The translations under genes were made by a program, and so were the position numbers. Of a stretch of 64,000 nt of DNA, positions 54,904 through 64,000 are shown piece by piece (position 1 is the first letter of the stretch; each line of letters opens with the position of its first letter). This DNA comes from Sphaerosporella brunnea (taxonomy: Eukaryota > Ascomycota > Pezizomycetes > Pezizales > Pyronemataceae), in contig VXIS01000014.1 in the NCBI GenBank assembly GCA_008704415.1, forward strand, positions 124,001 through 188,000. Reading direction: 5' to 3'. Under the pieces are notes generated by a model. That model did not search any database, was not told where the DNA came from, and was given only the letters and a program-made list of their open reading frames with translations.

Positions 54904-57900
54904 TTACTCATCCAAAACGCGGCCCGCCGTTGTGACCTGGCTCTTGTCGTTAGTCACCGCCTTCTTCAACTTGATGCCCTGTCCAATCTGGCTCAGCAAT
55001 GAGCCACGATCCGGGGTGACGGCGGGGAGCGGTGGCATCCCGCCTGCCGGAGGTGGCGGGGGAGGTGGAGGCGGCGGCGGGGCACCGCCTGTCATTGGGA
55101 GCATAGGTGGTGGAGGGGGGGGAGGAGGTGGAAGCGGGGCACCACCAGTCGGCAAGGGAGGAGCAGGAGGGGGGACAGAGGGCTGCGGCTCCTTGTCCAT
55201 GCTAGACAGAGGGCGCGGAGGTGCCATGGTTGCGAACAGGGAGGCGGCCAATTGCGCAGTGTTCATACGGTTGGGCGGCTCATCGTCGTCACTGCCGGAG
55301 TCTGAGTCTTCGTCCACCACACTCCAGTCGTCATCGTCCCGCTTGGGGTTGAAAATGTGGACATTAGGCAGAGGCGCAGATTTTTGCTCGGCCTGGTCTT
55401 TTGCTAGGTTGAAGAAAGGGTTGTTACTGCCACCAGCAGCGCTTGAGGATGCGTCACTGCTGCCAACAGCAATTGGCTGGCCAAAGTCTTTCTTGAAGAA
55501 GGGGTTCTTGCTTTCCTGTGGAGCTGGCGTCGGGACAGTCGGCGGTGGCGGTGGGGGTGGCGGGGGCTGCGACGCCACGGGAATTTCATTGACCGGGCTC
55601 TGCGGAAGACCGCCGGGCATGGCGGGCACGGGAGGCGGTGGCGGTGGAGGCGGCGGAGAGGCAACCGTCGGCCGGGAAGAGAACTTCTCCGCCACAATGG
55701 ATTCCTGAGTGGGAGTGGCTTGTCCGCCAATGGCCTCTGGCCCCTCCTCGTCAGAAGAATCATCTTCCTCCTCCAGTTGCTTCTTCAGCTGCATCAAGCG
55801 TTCCTCTTCGCGTCTGGCAGCCTCAATCTTAGCGCGTCGCTCAGCGAGCTGGGCTTCCTTCTCCTTCTGGGCCGCGAGAGCGGCCTTCTTCTTTGCAGCC
55901 TCCTCCTTCTTTCGCAGCTTGCCAAGCCTCATCTCTTCCTCTAGCGCCTTCAGACGGGCTTGAGCGGCTTCCTCCTCACGAGCCAGCTCCTCCTCTTCTT
56001 GGCTGGCTTGCTCCCTGCTTCCCGTCAGCTTCAATTTGGTGGCAGAGATGGAATGTACTCACTCGAGCGCGCGCACTTCAGCAGCCTTCTCTTCCTGCTC
56101 TCGGCGAAGCTCTTCCTCTTCTTGGGCCTTCTTCTTGTCTGCTTCAGCTTTGGCAAGGGCATCATTCTTGCTACGAGACGGCGGTGGGGGGGGTGCCTTG
56201 GGCTTTTTGGCTTCAACAACAGGGGGGGGTGCAGGCATATCTCCTTGAAGCCTTGCCTGGCGCATCTTCTCTCTCTGGGCCTCCTCTTCGTCGGCCTTAC
56301 GAATGCGCTCTTCCCGTTCCCTTGCCTCGCGCTCTGCTCGCTGCTGTGATGTTTCCCCGAGATTCATCGTCATGGGGTGCTTGATACCAAGGGCAGCCAA
56401 TCTTTCCGCCATCTTCTGCTCAGCCTGCTGTTTAATGTATGCGGCCCGTTCCTCCGCAGAACTGAATGATGAATACGAGCTGCCCTTCGCAGCAGCTGGT
56501 GTAGGAGCCGTTGTAGCGGGACGAGGGGGCGAAGAAACGGTGCGACTCTCTTCGTGAGGCCTAGTTGAAGCCGGGCGCTGTTCAATTTCGGAACGATTGT
56601 CGCGGCGGCGAGGATCTCGGTCATCTTCCCGTCGAAGAGCTGCAGAACGGCTTTGGCGCTGAAGATCAAAGATGAAATCTTTGACCTCGTCTTCGACTCC
56701 CAGACCATCCTCCCATCTTCGCCTCTCATGCTCAGAAGCCCCATCCTTGTTCTTGCCGCCTACATCGTTCAGGCTGTCTTCGAGGGTTCTCTGGAACTCT
56801 TTCACACTGTCTTCCACATCGCGAGTCATGCGCTCATTATTGGCCTTATCAGAGTTGATCCGCTGAGACTCATCAGCCAGACGCTTAGATGCGGCCTCGG
56901 CGCCATCGCCGCCAGTTGATTCCACTGGCTTGCCAGTCAAAGCGGCCAGACGCTGCTGCATCATGGCTCTAGACTTCGCCTTGAAACGATCCGACTCGGT
57001 AATAGAACCACCTGGTCCTGTTCCAACAATCGAAGCCGTCGCTTCAGGATGCTCTCGGGCATCCCTCAAACGAAAGAGCTCCAACTTAGCATCCGCAATG
57101 CGTCTTTCAGTGCTTCTAACTTTCGAAGCGATCTCTGGGAGTCTATCAGCTAGATTCTGCAGCTGCCTCTTGAGCTGGCGACGCTCGGCATCTGAATCGG
57201 CGGTTCGCAGTCCAGCATTTGGGTGGTTGTCGATATCCTCTTGGACTCGGCGGATTCGGCGGTAAAGATCATCTGCATCCCTGCGGTCACGGCGATCCAG
57301 CGCATCTTCATCTTCAGCCCTAGCTTCATCTTTGATGTCGATTGCATCCAAGAGGATGCGCTTTTCCTTGACTTTCTTGCGCAATTGGTCCAATGAAAGT
57401 TCTTCCGGGGCAGGTGAAGGTGAGGGAGCGGGAGATCGGGATGATCCACGGGTGCGGTGACGAGCGCTTGACCTGTAGCCTGCTTCCTCATCGTTGAATT
57501 TGTATACAGTCGCGTCTTTTCGAAACGCTTGGTTGTTGTCATCACGGAAGGAACGGTTCTTCATGTAACTAATACCCGTCGCGTGAGGCTGCAATGCTGA
57601 GACTTTCCGACTCTCAGCCAAAAACCCCTTGACAGTATTAACGGAATCTGTGAGCTTCTTGGTAGAAGGAGGGACCAACTCCGGTGGAAGGCGGGTCGGG
57701 ATATCGTGCCCATTGAGCTTCCTGTAAATCTAGTTCAATGTTAGAACCAATGATGCAACGAGCCACAAAAACAAATCCTACCAGATGCATGGCCACTGCG
57801 AACTCATCCTTATCTAGCTTGCCCCTATTTCCGGGGTCTGCAAGGGTCCAAATCCTCATCAAGTCGTCCTTTGGCAGACCACTCTGTCCGAATACTTCAA

Positions 57901-59425
57901 TGGCTACGTCACCACCAATAAATCCCTTGCGCAAGCCATCCCAGCCATCGAAAACCTTGTCGTACATCTGCTTTTCAACCTTCGTCACAGCCCATGGAAT
58001 AGGTGCATTCCCGATCAGTCCTTGCATGTTGAATCCACCTTCGCGTCCAGGCTGCGGCATCATCTGTTTCTGCAACGCTTCAAGGCCTGGCAATCCAGTA
58101 GAGGGGGTATTGATGTAGCCCCATTGCCCAGGACGACCAGTAGGCTGCGACTGCAGGAAGTTGGAAGCGGCAGAAAGGGAGGACAGTCCTGTAGGCATAG
58201 GTGGCATAGGTGGAACGTTCCCTATGCCAGGCCTCTGTCCAAACCCTGTAGGCTGAGACATCAAGCTCCCAGAAAACCCAGTTGGCTGCGGTATAACGCT
58301 CTGAAAGCCTGTGGGCTGGCTTTGAAAACCTGTGGGTTGCGACACAATGCTTTGGAAACCTGTTGGCTGCTGCATCTGAAAGCTAGGTTGCGTTTGTGAC
58401 TGGAAACCTGTTGGCTGCGGCGCCAGACTCCCTAGAAGCGACGTGTTACTCTGCGTAGGAGTGGTCGAGTTGTCCCGCGAAGGTGTGATATCAAAGCTGG
58501 GGACATTACTCTTAGGCGGTGCTGGTGGAGCGCTATCCGGCACGCCAAACGAAATTATATCGACCATACTAGAAACCTCATTTTTGATGACCTCTGGCAG
58601 ATTTTGTGGAAGTTGCTTGCCTTGTTTCCTAACATTGCAAAGGTACATAGCAAGCACAAATTCAGGGAATAGGAGCGCGCCCGATTTAGTCGTATCGGCG
58701 AGCTGCCTGCAGATGGCTGTCAGTACAGCCGAACAACGCATTCATATCAATGCAAAAAACTAACCAGATCATGTGAAGATCCGTGGCGGGGAGATTGGAC
58801 TTCATCAGGATGGTTCTCGCACGGTCACCTGCAACCTTGATGAGCATATTTAACCTATAAGACATCTCACGGGCATTTTCGCACCAGACAAAGCTTGTTC
58901 GCCCCCTACAGCAGCTTTGAAAAGCTGCTCAAACTTGGCCTGGTCATCCGAGGTGATGAACGACAGTCTGATATTGGGTATCTGAACCTTTCCGGCGCTA
59001 GTGGATGGGGTTGGCGTTGAGGGTTGCGGGGTACGCTGCTGCTGCTGCTGCTGCTGCTGGAACTGTTGCGGGATCTGAGGTACCGGGGGTATGCTAGGAG
59101 TTCCACCGAAGCCTCCGGGTGCCGCGCCCGGAAAACCCGTGTATTGCTGTTGCAAAGGCTGCTGGCCTGGAAAGCCCGTGAACTGCTGTTGCAGCTGTAG
59201 CGGCTGCTGTTGCTGCGGTGCCTGGCCCGGAAAACCAGTAAATTGCGATTGCAACGGTTGCTGCTGAGGCTGTTGAAATCCAGTTTGCTGATACCCCATG
59301 AATCCAGTAGGCTGAGCCGCCATCGGGTTCATCTGGCCTGGAAAGCCATTTTGTTGTTGTTGACCGTATTGCTGCTGTTGCTGAGCACCTGGGTTGAGGA
59401 AACCTCCCCCGGTCTGGGAATACAT
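54904..59425 (-). CDS. pan1: Actin patch endocytic scaffold Pan1
   Basis: Pan1 forms a complex with End3 and Sla1 and activates Arp2/3 at endocytic sites. Five exons (complement): 58885..59425, 58765..58828, 57782..58706, 56063..57729, 54904..56014, giving 1435 aa. Introns are 48-58 nt with normal donors. Domains in order: a Gln-rich N-terminus with QPTGF/QQTGF-type repeats and a polyQ run near 59036-59058; EH domain 1 (about residues 150-240, [17 protein letters not shown] then [20 protein letters not shown]); a second QPTGF repeat block; EH domain 2 (about 390-500, [40 protein letters not shown]); a long charged coiled coil (about 570-1190); polyproline runs of 8-11; and a C-terminal WH2 motif, [17 protein letters not shown]. 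The start at 59425 ([10 protein letters not shown]) is supported by the Gln-rich context. Confidence 0.95.
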
Positions 59426-60267
59426 TGCGATGAGCTGTGCTTTGGTGTAAGGTATTTATGTAAAAGGGTGCGATGGGTATTTCGAAATGGCGAGAAGGGA
59501 TTGCGAGGAGGGTTGTTGCGGCACGGGGAGACGGCGACGACAGCGGTGATAGAGCGGTAACGAACGGGCTGTGTAAAAGGAGAAGGAAGGTGGCGACAGT
59601 GTAGGTTTCGAAGCGTCGTTTGGCGGTATTCTAAGTTCGGGGGGCCGCCAAGCCGGGACCCTGGAAGCTACTTCGTAGGATGACAGCTCGTGAAGATGCG
59701 ATGTATTGCAGATCTGCTCAAATTCTACGTCCTTTGCGTTGGTGAACGTGGCTCGACGAAGCTGACTAGTGCTGAAGCTGTATCAGGTATGTAGCTGCAG
59801 AATTTTCGCATCACACAATTCGAGTCCTCCAACACATGTCCCAAAGCACTGCAAAACAAGGGCTCCGGGCCATTGGGCTATTCTTGTCTAAGATAAACTT
59901 ATTCCGGCCTCTTTTGTGCGAGTCGTTGTTGGGCGATGTTGGCCAAGTGAGGCATGCAGTGCGGTGTCACTGTTCTAAGACTGATGCCGGTCTCATTTCG
60001 AGGCCTCATGGCGAAAACCAAGCTCCCCGGGTAAGAAACAAGCCAGCAAGGGGGGCAAGGCAAAGAAATAGAATGCCGAAGTTCTGGAACAGGTAGCGAT
60101 ATATCTCGTCACTACAATAGCTCACAATGACAGAATCAACTCGTCGCCATATTTCACATTCGGACGGCAGGTTTATTATTGCCCGCGGGTGAATGAGGAA
60201 CCACGACATAGGTCGCTTTTGTACCACCCATCATAAATCTCGAAAACGAAACACAACTTGCGCAATA
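59426..60267. other. Intergenic region between PAN1 start and LSM5 stop
   Basis: 842 bp holding the PAN1 promoter and the LSM5 3' end. Short frames only; no gene recognised. Confidence 0.5.
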
Positions 60268-60813
60268 TCATGAAGCGCTAGGACCGTCTCCGCCAGGAAT
60301 CAACTGCAGCCATGATCAGCGTCTTCCCAAGCCGAACTGTGGGATGCAGATGTGATACCATGCAGATGTTGTTTCCGTTGAGTAGAATCTTGGAGAGCCT
60401 GTTCTGTTCGCCTGTAGGTTCACTTCCCGTAATTGCAGTGTTAGGAATCGCGTTCGAAGAGTTCCCGGGAAGCGAAGGGTGAGAAGTACTATTCGGTCAC
60501 GTCCTCGAGGACCATGTCTTCGATCGTAGTCAGCGCGGGCTCGTGTGGGTCAGCAGGCAGACAGACAGGAGACAACTTACTGACGTAGTCATCGAATCCA
60601 ACCAGAGTACCGCTGAACTCTGCACCAGCAATCAGCAGCTTGACACGCAAATGCGAGCCGGTTGATGCGGTGGGGTACCTTTCTCGCTCTTCATGACCAC
60701 CCATATCCGCGATCCGACACACTTGTCGACGAGTTCTGCGCACCGCATTAGCTGGCCGTGTCTGCATTCGAGCAGCTTGGATACTCGCCGAGCGGGAGCA
60801 GCTGCGATGCCAT
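60268..60813 (-). CDS. lsm5: U6 snRNA-associated Sm-like protein Lsm5
   Basis: Component of the Lsm2-8 ring on U6 snRNA and the cytoplasmic Lsm1-7 decay ring. Six exons (complement): 60789..60813, 60679..60735, 60581..60619, 60490..60517, 60359..60422, 60268..60303, giving 82 aa. Joining them rebuilds the full family sequence: MASQLLPLELVDKC, then SRIWVVMKSEKEFSGTLVGF with Sm1 motif GFDDYVNMVLEDVTE, then Sm2 LSKILLNGNNICMLIPGG. Intron 1 (60736-60788) seems to have a GC donor (GGCGAGT context; branch AGCTAATG); no GT donor keeps the frame. Three of the five acceptors are CAG; two are AAG (ending 60518 and 60423). Without splicing, a TAG follows DVTE at once, so the unspliced frame would end early. 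Mean exon size is about 42 nt. Confidence 0.93.
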
Positions 60814-61362
60814 GACTAATTGTTTGCGTGTTTGTTTGGTTGGTTGCTGGTTGGTGGGACCCCGCGACGAGGAAGCAAGCAAGTGAGCAGGGTTGACTTA
60901 ATCAAGTTCTAGCGCGTCCGGCAAAGAAACTTGTGAACATCAAAAACCACAAAAACCACCGCCACACCAACAACAATCAACAACAACGGCGCGTCAACTT
61001 TTCCCAGATGCTGCGACTCACTCAGCAGCTGGAGCTACTGCCTATTCGTGTGCCCACCGCCGTCGCCACCACCTCGTTCTCGTTCTCATCTTGCTCATCA
61101 CCAACCGTTTGCTCACGGAACATCACAACACAACCCTTCAAAATGTCAGATCAGCAGCAGCAACAAACTCCCTCGTACACCTCCCAAAACCTCGTCGAAC
61201 CACCCACGCTGACCCTTTCTACGTTCCCTTCTGTGCAGTATACCCAGTGAGACCGCTTCCGACCAAATTGCGCTCTCTACCAGCGACCAACCGCCCATTG
61301 GCTCTGCACGAAGCACTTCGACAGTGCACCCCACCACACCTGCCCACTCTATATTACCCCCC
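60814..61362. other. Divergent region LSM5 / exonuclease, with an unsupported ORF
   Basis: 549 bp. A plus-strand frame (ATG at 61008, stop at 61250) reads LRLTQQLELLPIRVPTAV, then QPFKMSDQQQQQ. It resembles a presequence-like stretch but has no known domain and stops 112 bp before the exonuclease ATG. It may be a leader-borne uORF or chance. No other feature seen. Confidence 0.35.
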
Positions 61363-63469
61363 ATGTCGGTCTCTCGCAACTCGAAGATTGCTGGAAGCCA
61401 GCGCCGAACATTTTCAACCACGAGCTATGCCCACAGAAACCTATGGCAACGCGGACAGCCGATTATCTTTGGCAGCGCCTCTCCTGTCACCGTTGGGTGG
61501 CAGCAGCCCAATGTGAGGAACAAAAGAGCGGAAGCTATCGGTCTTCGGGGAAACTCTGCATTTTCCACCGTCACAGATCCTTCTACAGGAATTTCCTCCA
61601 GAATGGGAGGCAGGATTTTAGAGACTGGTAGTTTCTCCATGTCATCGCCAAGTGCGGAGAGGAATAACGGTCCCAAAGCGGAATGCTCGAAGAAACCCGA
61701 GCAAGAGGATACTATCATGAGGATTCGGCAGTTAAGCAAAGATGCGAATGACTACCACTCGCAGTTGCAAGCTGAAATGGATAAACTAAAATGGGAGCGG
61801 AAAAAACGGCCCACGGCCGATCTGCATGATGCTCTGAACATGCTCGTTGAGATCTCGGCGCGGGCTGAGTCTGTCTTCAAAGCAGCCGGAAAAACCTCTG
61901 CCTTACTCGCAAGGAGACTTGCTAAGCAAGTCGAGCAACTTGAATCTTCGAAGAACCCAACGGCGCCTGTCACTCCTGAGGCGTGGGTAACAGAAAAGAA
62001 AGTGATGGACGAAACCGCTCTAGGATTTGCTGAAGATGTAGCAAGTGAAGAAGCCTCTTTGACAACCGAGCCCGAGGTGGCACATGTTCCCTTTTCAACA
62101 TACACCATGCCTGAGAGAATACTCAAAATTAAGCAGGCACTTCCCGATAGCAACGTGAACAAGCTGTGGAGTCACACATATTACACCAATCCAGAGGGCA
62201 AGGGTGTCGATGTGCATTACTGCAAAACAATTGAGGATTGTGAGAGAGTAATACCGCTGTTCATGGACGATAAGGTTGTGGGGTTTGATATGGAGTGGGT
62301 CTTTCCGGAAAGGAGCGCGACTTCTATAAGGTAGGACTATTTGATTTCCGCTAGGAATAAGCTGATTTCTAGCCTAGGCAAAATGTGGCACTGATACAAA
62401 TAGCCAATGAGTCTAACATCGCATTGATTCATGTGGCGCAAATGGGCTTCAATAATTGGGGCAAACCGTTGGATCCTGATATGGCCATAGAGGATGTATT
62501 GAACCTCATTTCGCCGACGCTTTGGAAACTCATTGAATCACCGCATATCGCCAAAGTCGGCGTCAATGTTCTTGGAGATCACCGGCGTCTACGTAATTTC
62601 CTTGGAGTCAGGCCGCAAGGTGTTTTCGAACTCAGTGACCTTCACAACTTGGTCCATGCCACCGAGAATGGCATTTCCAAGATTCCCAAGAGGCTAGTTT
62701 CTCTGGCCAAACAAACTCAGCTCAATCTCGGTCTGCCATTGGATAAGGGTCTTGTGAGAAGCTCCGACTGGTCGAGGCCCATGACTCCGGCCCAGTTAAA
62801 ATGTCAGTCGTCCCACCTAAGTCTGTTCCTCCGCTTCGTGAGCTGATGCCTGTTCTAGATGCTGCTTCGGACGCATATGTTGGAATACGAATCTTTGATG
62901 CTCTGGAGGTTAGACGACAAGCTCTGGTGCCGCGTCCTCCCCGCCCCGCGCTGCGGGATATCGATGGCCCGGATGACCTATTTGGCGCGGCTGCTGAGGC
63001 CGCCGAGGCTGCCGGAAAAATCACCGCGACCACTTCAACAACAACCACTACTACTATCACAACCACCGGGACGAATGCAACAGCATCTGCTGAAGACAGC
63101 GGTCAGTCCTCGGAGGAGGCAGCTCAAAGCACAGCAACACTCACGGATGAGTTTTCGGCTCAGATCAACATGGCTGGTGAATGGATGACTACTTACACCT
63201 CCAAGTTCACTGATGGGCCGGGCCCTTCCTTGTCGAAACCACAAATTCGTGCATATGCTCTGTGGCATCATGGTGTACTCGACATCGGAGACATCGCGCG
63301 GATCTGGAGGGACCCCCCGCTCAAGGAAAGCACAGTAGCCACTTACGTACTCGAAGCCGTCATGATTGGGAGATTGCCGTGCGATGTGCAGAGGCTGAAG
63401 TCGGCACATGGGCTTATATCAGCACAGCTCAAGGATAGATATAGAGGCTTGCTGGCAAGGTTGGCGTAG
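61363..63469 (+). CDS. DEDD-type 3'-5' exonuclease with C-terminal helical (HTH/HRDC-like) domain
   Basis: Exons 61363..62330, 62378..62802, 62859..63469 (introns 47 and 56 nt) give 667 aa. The exonuclease core has Exo I GFDMEW (Asp309, Glu311), then LIQIANESNIALIHV, Exo II KVGVNVLGDHRRL and Exo III YAASDAYVG (Tyr465, Asp469), the RNase D/WRN-exonuclease pattern. The N-terminal ~250 residues are basic and Ser/Thr-rich; the very start (MSVSRNSKIAGSQRRTFSTT) looks like a mitochondrial targeting presequence, though this is only a reading of composition. The C-terminal part after a Thr/Ser-rich linker (ATTSTTTTTTITTTG) has a helical module, YALWHHGVLDIGDIARIW, like the HTH module found in some WRN-type proteins. 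The substrate could be RNA or DNA. An upstream GTG in frame at 61324 is not used. Confidence 0.85.
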
Positions 63470-63612
63470 AGGGTGCATCATAGGAGTGGTGCGCAGGGCG
63501 CAGGAGTTTTTGCTTTGCCTGATTGTATGAGTAAGTACTAAGTAGTCTGTGTACGAATACGAATGTTGATGAAAACAGCGCGATGAGTGCTTAGTGCCCT
63601 GAAGTTTACTGC

Positions 63613-63666
63613 ATTTTTTTTTTTGTTTAACTCATACTGTATTCGGCCGCGTGCGGCCATGACATA
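63613..63666. repeat. T-rich repeat, second copy of 14398-14461
   Basis: Poly-T, GTTTAACTCATACTG, then TCGGCCGCGTGCGGCCATG and CATA, aligning with 14398-14461. The palindromic core CGGCCGCRTGCGGCC is shared. Confidence 0.6.
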
Positions 63667-63673
63667 CCGGATC

Positions 63674-63797
63674 TACTCGTCAATAAGGAAGAGAGATAAG
63701 GTTGCGGAGCAGTGACTTCGCCACGGGTTCGGGTGCGTGAGCCACGGTGGCTCGGTCACTGTGCCACAACCTTATCTCTCTTCCTTATTGACGAGTA
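63674..63797. mobile_element. TA-flanked palindrome with perfect 31-bp arms
   Basis: Arms 63674-63704 and 63767-63797 are exact reverse complements (containing CTCGTCAATAAGGAAGAGAG), with a further imperfect match inward around CAGTGAC. Both ends are bounded by TA. It starts CTCGTC, echoing the CTCGCCG/CTCGACG ends of the 27.5 kb and 43.3 kb elements, but the rest of the arm differs. Confidence 0.75.
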
Positions 63798-63925
63798 CCG
63801 CATAAACTCAGGAGCAAGAGACTGGGCTACGTCACTGGCTAAGTCGCTGCGCCATGTGGCAAAGTCACTAAGCCTACATGGCGCAGTGACTTAGCCCAGT
63901 CTCTTGCTTCTGAGTTTATGCGGTA
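63796..63925. mobile_element. TA-flanked palindrome, CCGCATAAACTCAG termini
   Basis: Arms 63796-63829 and 63892-63925 differ at one position (contain CCGCATAAACTCAGRAGCAAG). Pairing continues inward through GGCTAAGTCGCTGCGCCATG and its partner, so almost the whole 130 bp folds on itself. It shares a TA with the preceding palindrome. The same terminal sequence bounds the element at 27633-27812. Confidence 0.75.
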
Positions 63926-64000
63926 GGTCCGGCAGGTCCGGCACGGTTCGGTGCGGGCCCCGAGTAACTCACAAATCCGAAATGTATGGCAACGAGTGAG

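Larger units (their letters stand above)
63470..64000. other. Right-edge region of stacked palindromic elements
   Basis: Contains the exonuclease 3' end, then the T-rich repeat (63613-63666) and two adjoining palindromes (63674-63797 and 63796-63925). No gene. Confidence 0.6.

Noticed and set aside
54854..55708. 284-codon Gly-rich plus-strand frame
   Set aside because: Antisense of the polyproline part of PAN1; Gly runs are reverse complements of CCN codons.
61008..61250. Possible small mitochondrial protein gene upstream of the exonuclease
   Set aside because: No family match and no supporting exon structure; kept only as a note in the intergenic entry.

Overview
The window is nuclear DNA of a filamentous ascomycete (Pezizomycotina). 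The evidence is the gene set (RIC1, CSN2, PAN1, TEN1, FHL1 and a fungal-type PI-PLC X protein), short spliceosomal introns mostly of 46-118 nt, CTAAC/CTGAC-type branch sites, and single genes on both strands with no operons. The class is not resolved from sequence alone. I worked out exon structures by reading donor, branch and acceptor sites and checking that the frame closes. They are predictions, not transcript evidence.

Layout. 0.7-4 kb: SED5 (Golgi t-SNARE) and a FAD oxidoreductase, both minus. 4-10.8 kb: a gene-poor, decayed stretch with two palindromic mini-elements, a VMA12-like V-ATPase assembly gene interrupted by an in-frame TAA, and a broken TDT/malate-type transporter. 10.8-14 kb: an unrecognised long-helix protein with a hydrophobic centre, and a NIP30/FAM192A-domain gene. 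14-17.6 kb: a MITE-like element, a D123-family gene with three in-frame stops, and a degenerate inverted-repeat element. 17.6-31.7 kb: dense housekeeping genes (RIC1, branchpoint-binding protein BBP, TRP4, a PI-PLC X protein, TRM112 and a cation/Ca2+ exchanger). 32.6-39.2 kb: FHL1, TEN1 and a kinase. 39.2-43.6 kb: a 4.4 kb gene desert. 43.6-63.5 kb: CSN2, NUP188, RPN3, PAN1, LSM5 and a DEDD 3'-5' exonuclease. The right end holds two adjoining TA-flanked palindromes.

The genes serve separate core processes: secretion and Golgi traffic (SED5, RIC1), splicing and RNA decay (BBP, LSM5, exonuclease), translation (TRM112, FHL1), protein turnover (RPN3, CSN2), nuclear pore (NUP188), endocytosis (PAN1), telomere capping (TEN1), tryptophan synthesis (TRP4) and ion homeostasis (exchanger, VMA12). 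No biosynthetic cluster or complete transposon is visible.

The most interesting signals are: a BBP intron carrying two perfect TACTAAC boxes (one abutting its own 5' splice site) and a stop-generating alternative acceptor; three genes with readable homology across in-frame stops; a family of short TA-flanked palindromes next to genes; two probable GC-AG introns; a six-exon LSM5 within 546 bp; a 5-nt terminal coding exon in TRM112; and the unrecognised helical protein, whose middle exon is read in a different frame when spliced.
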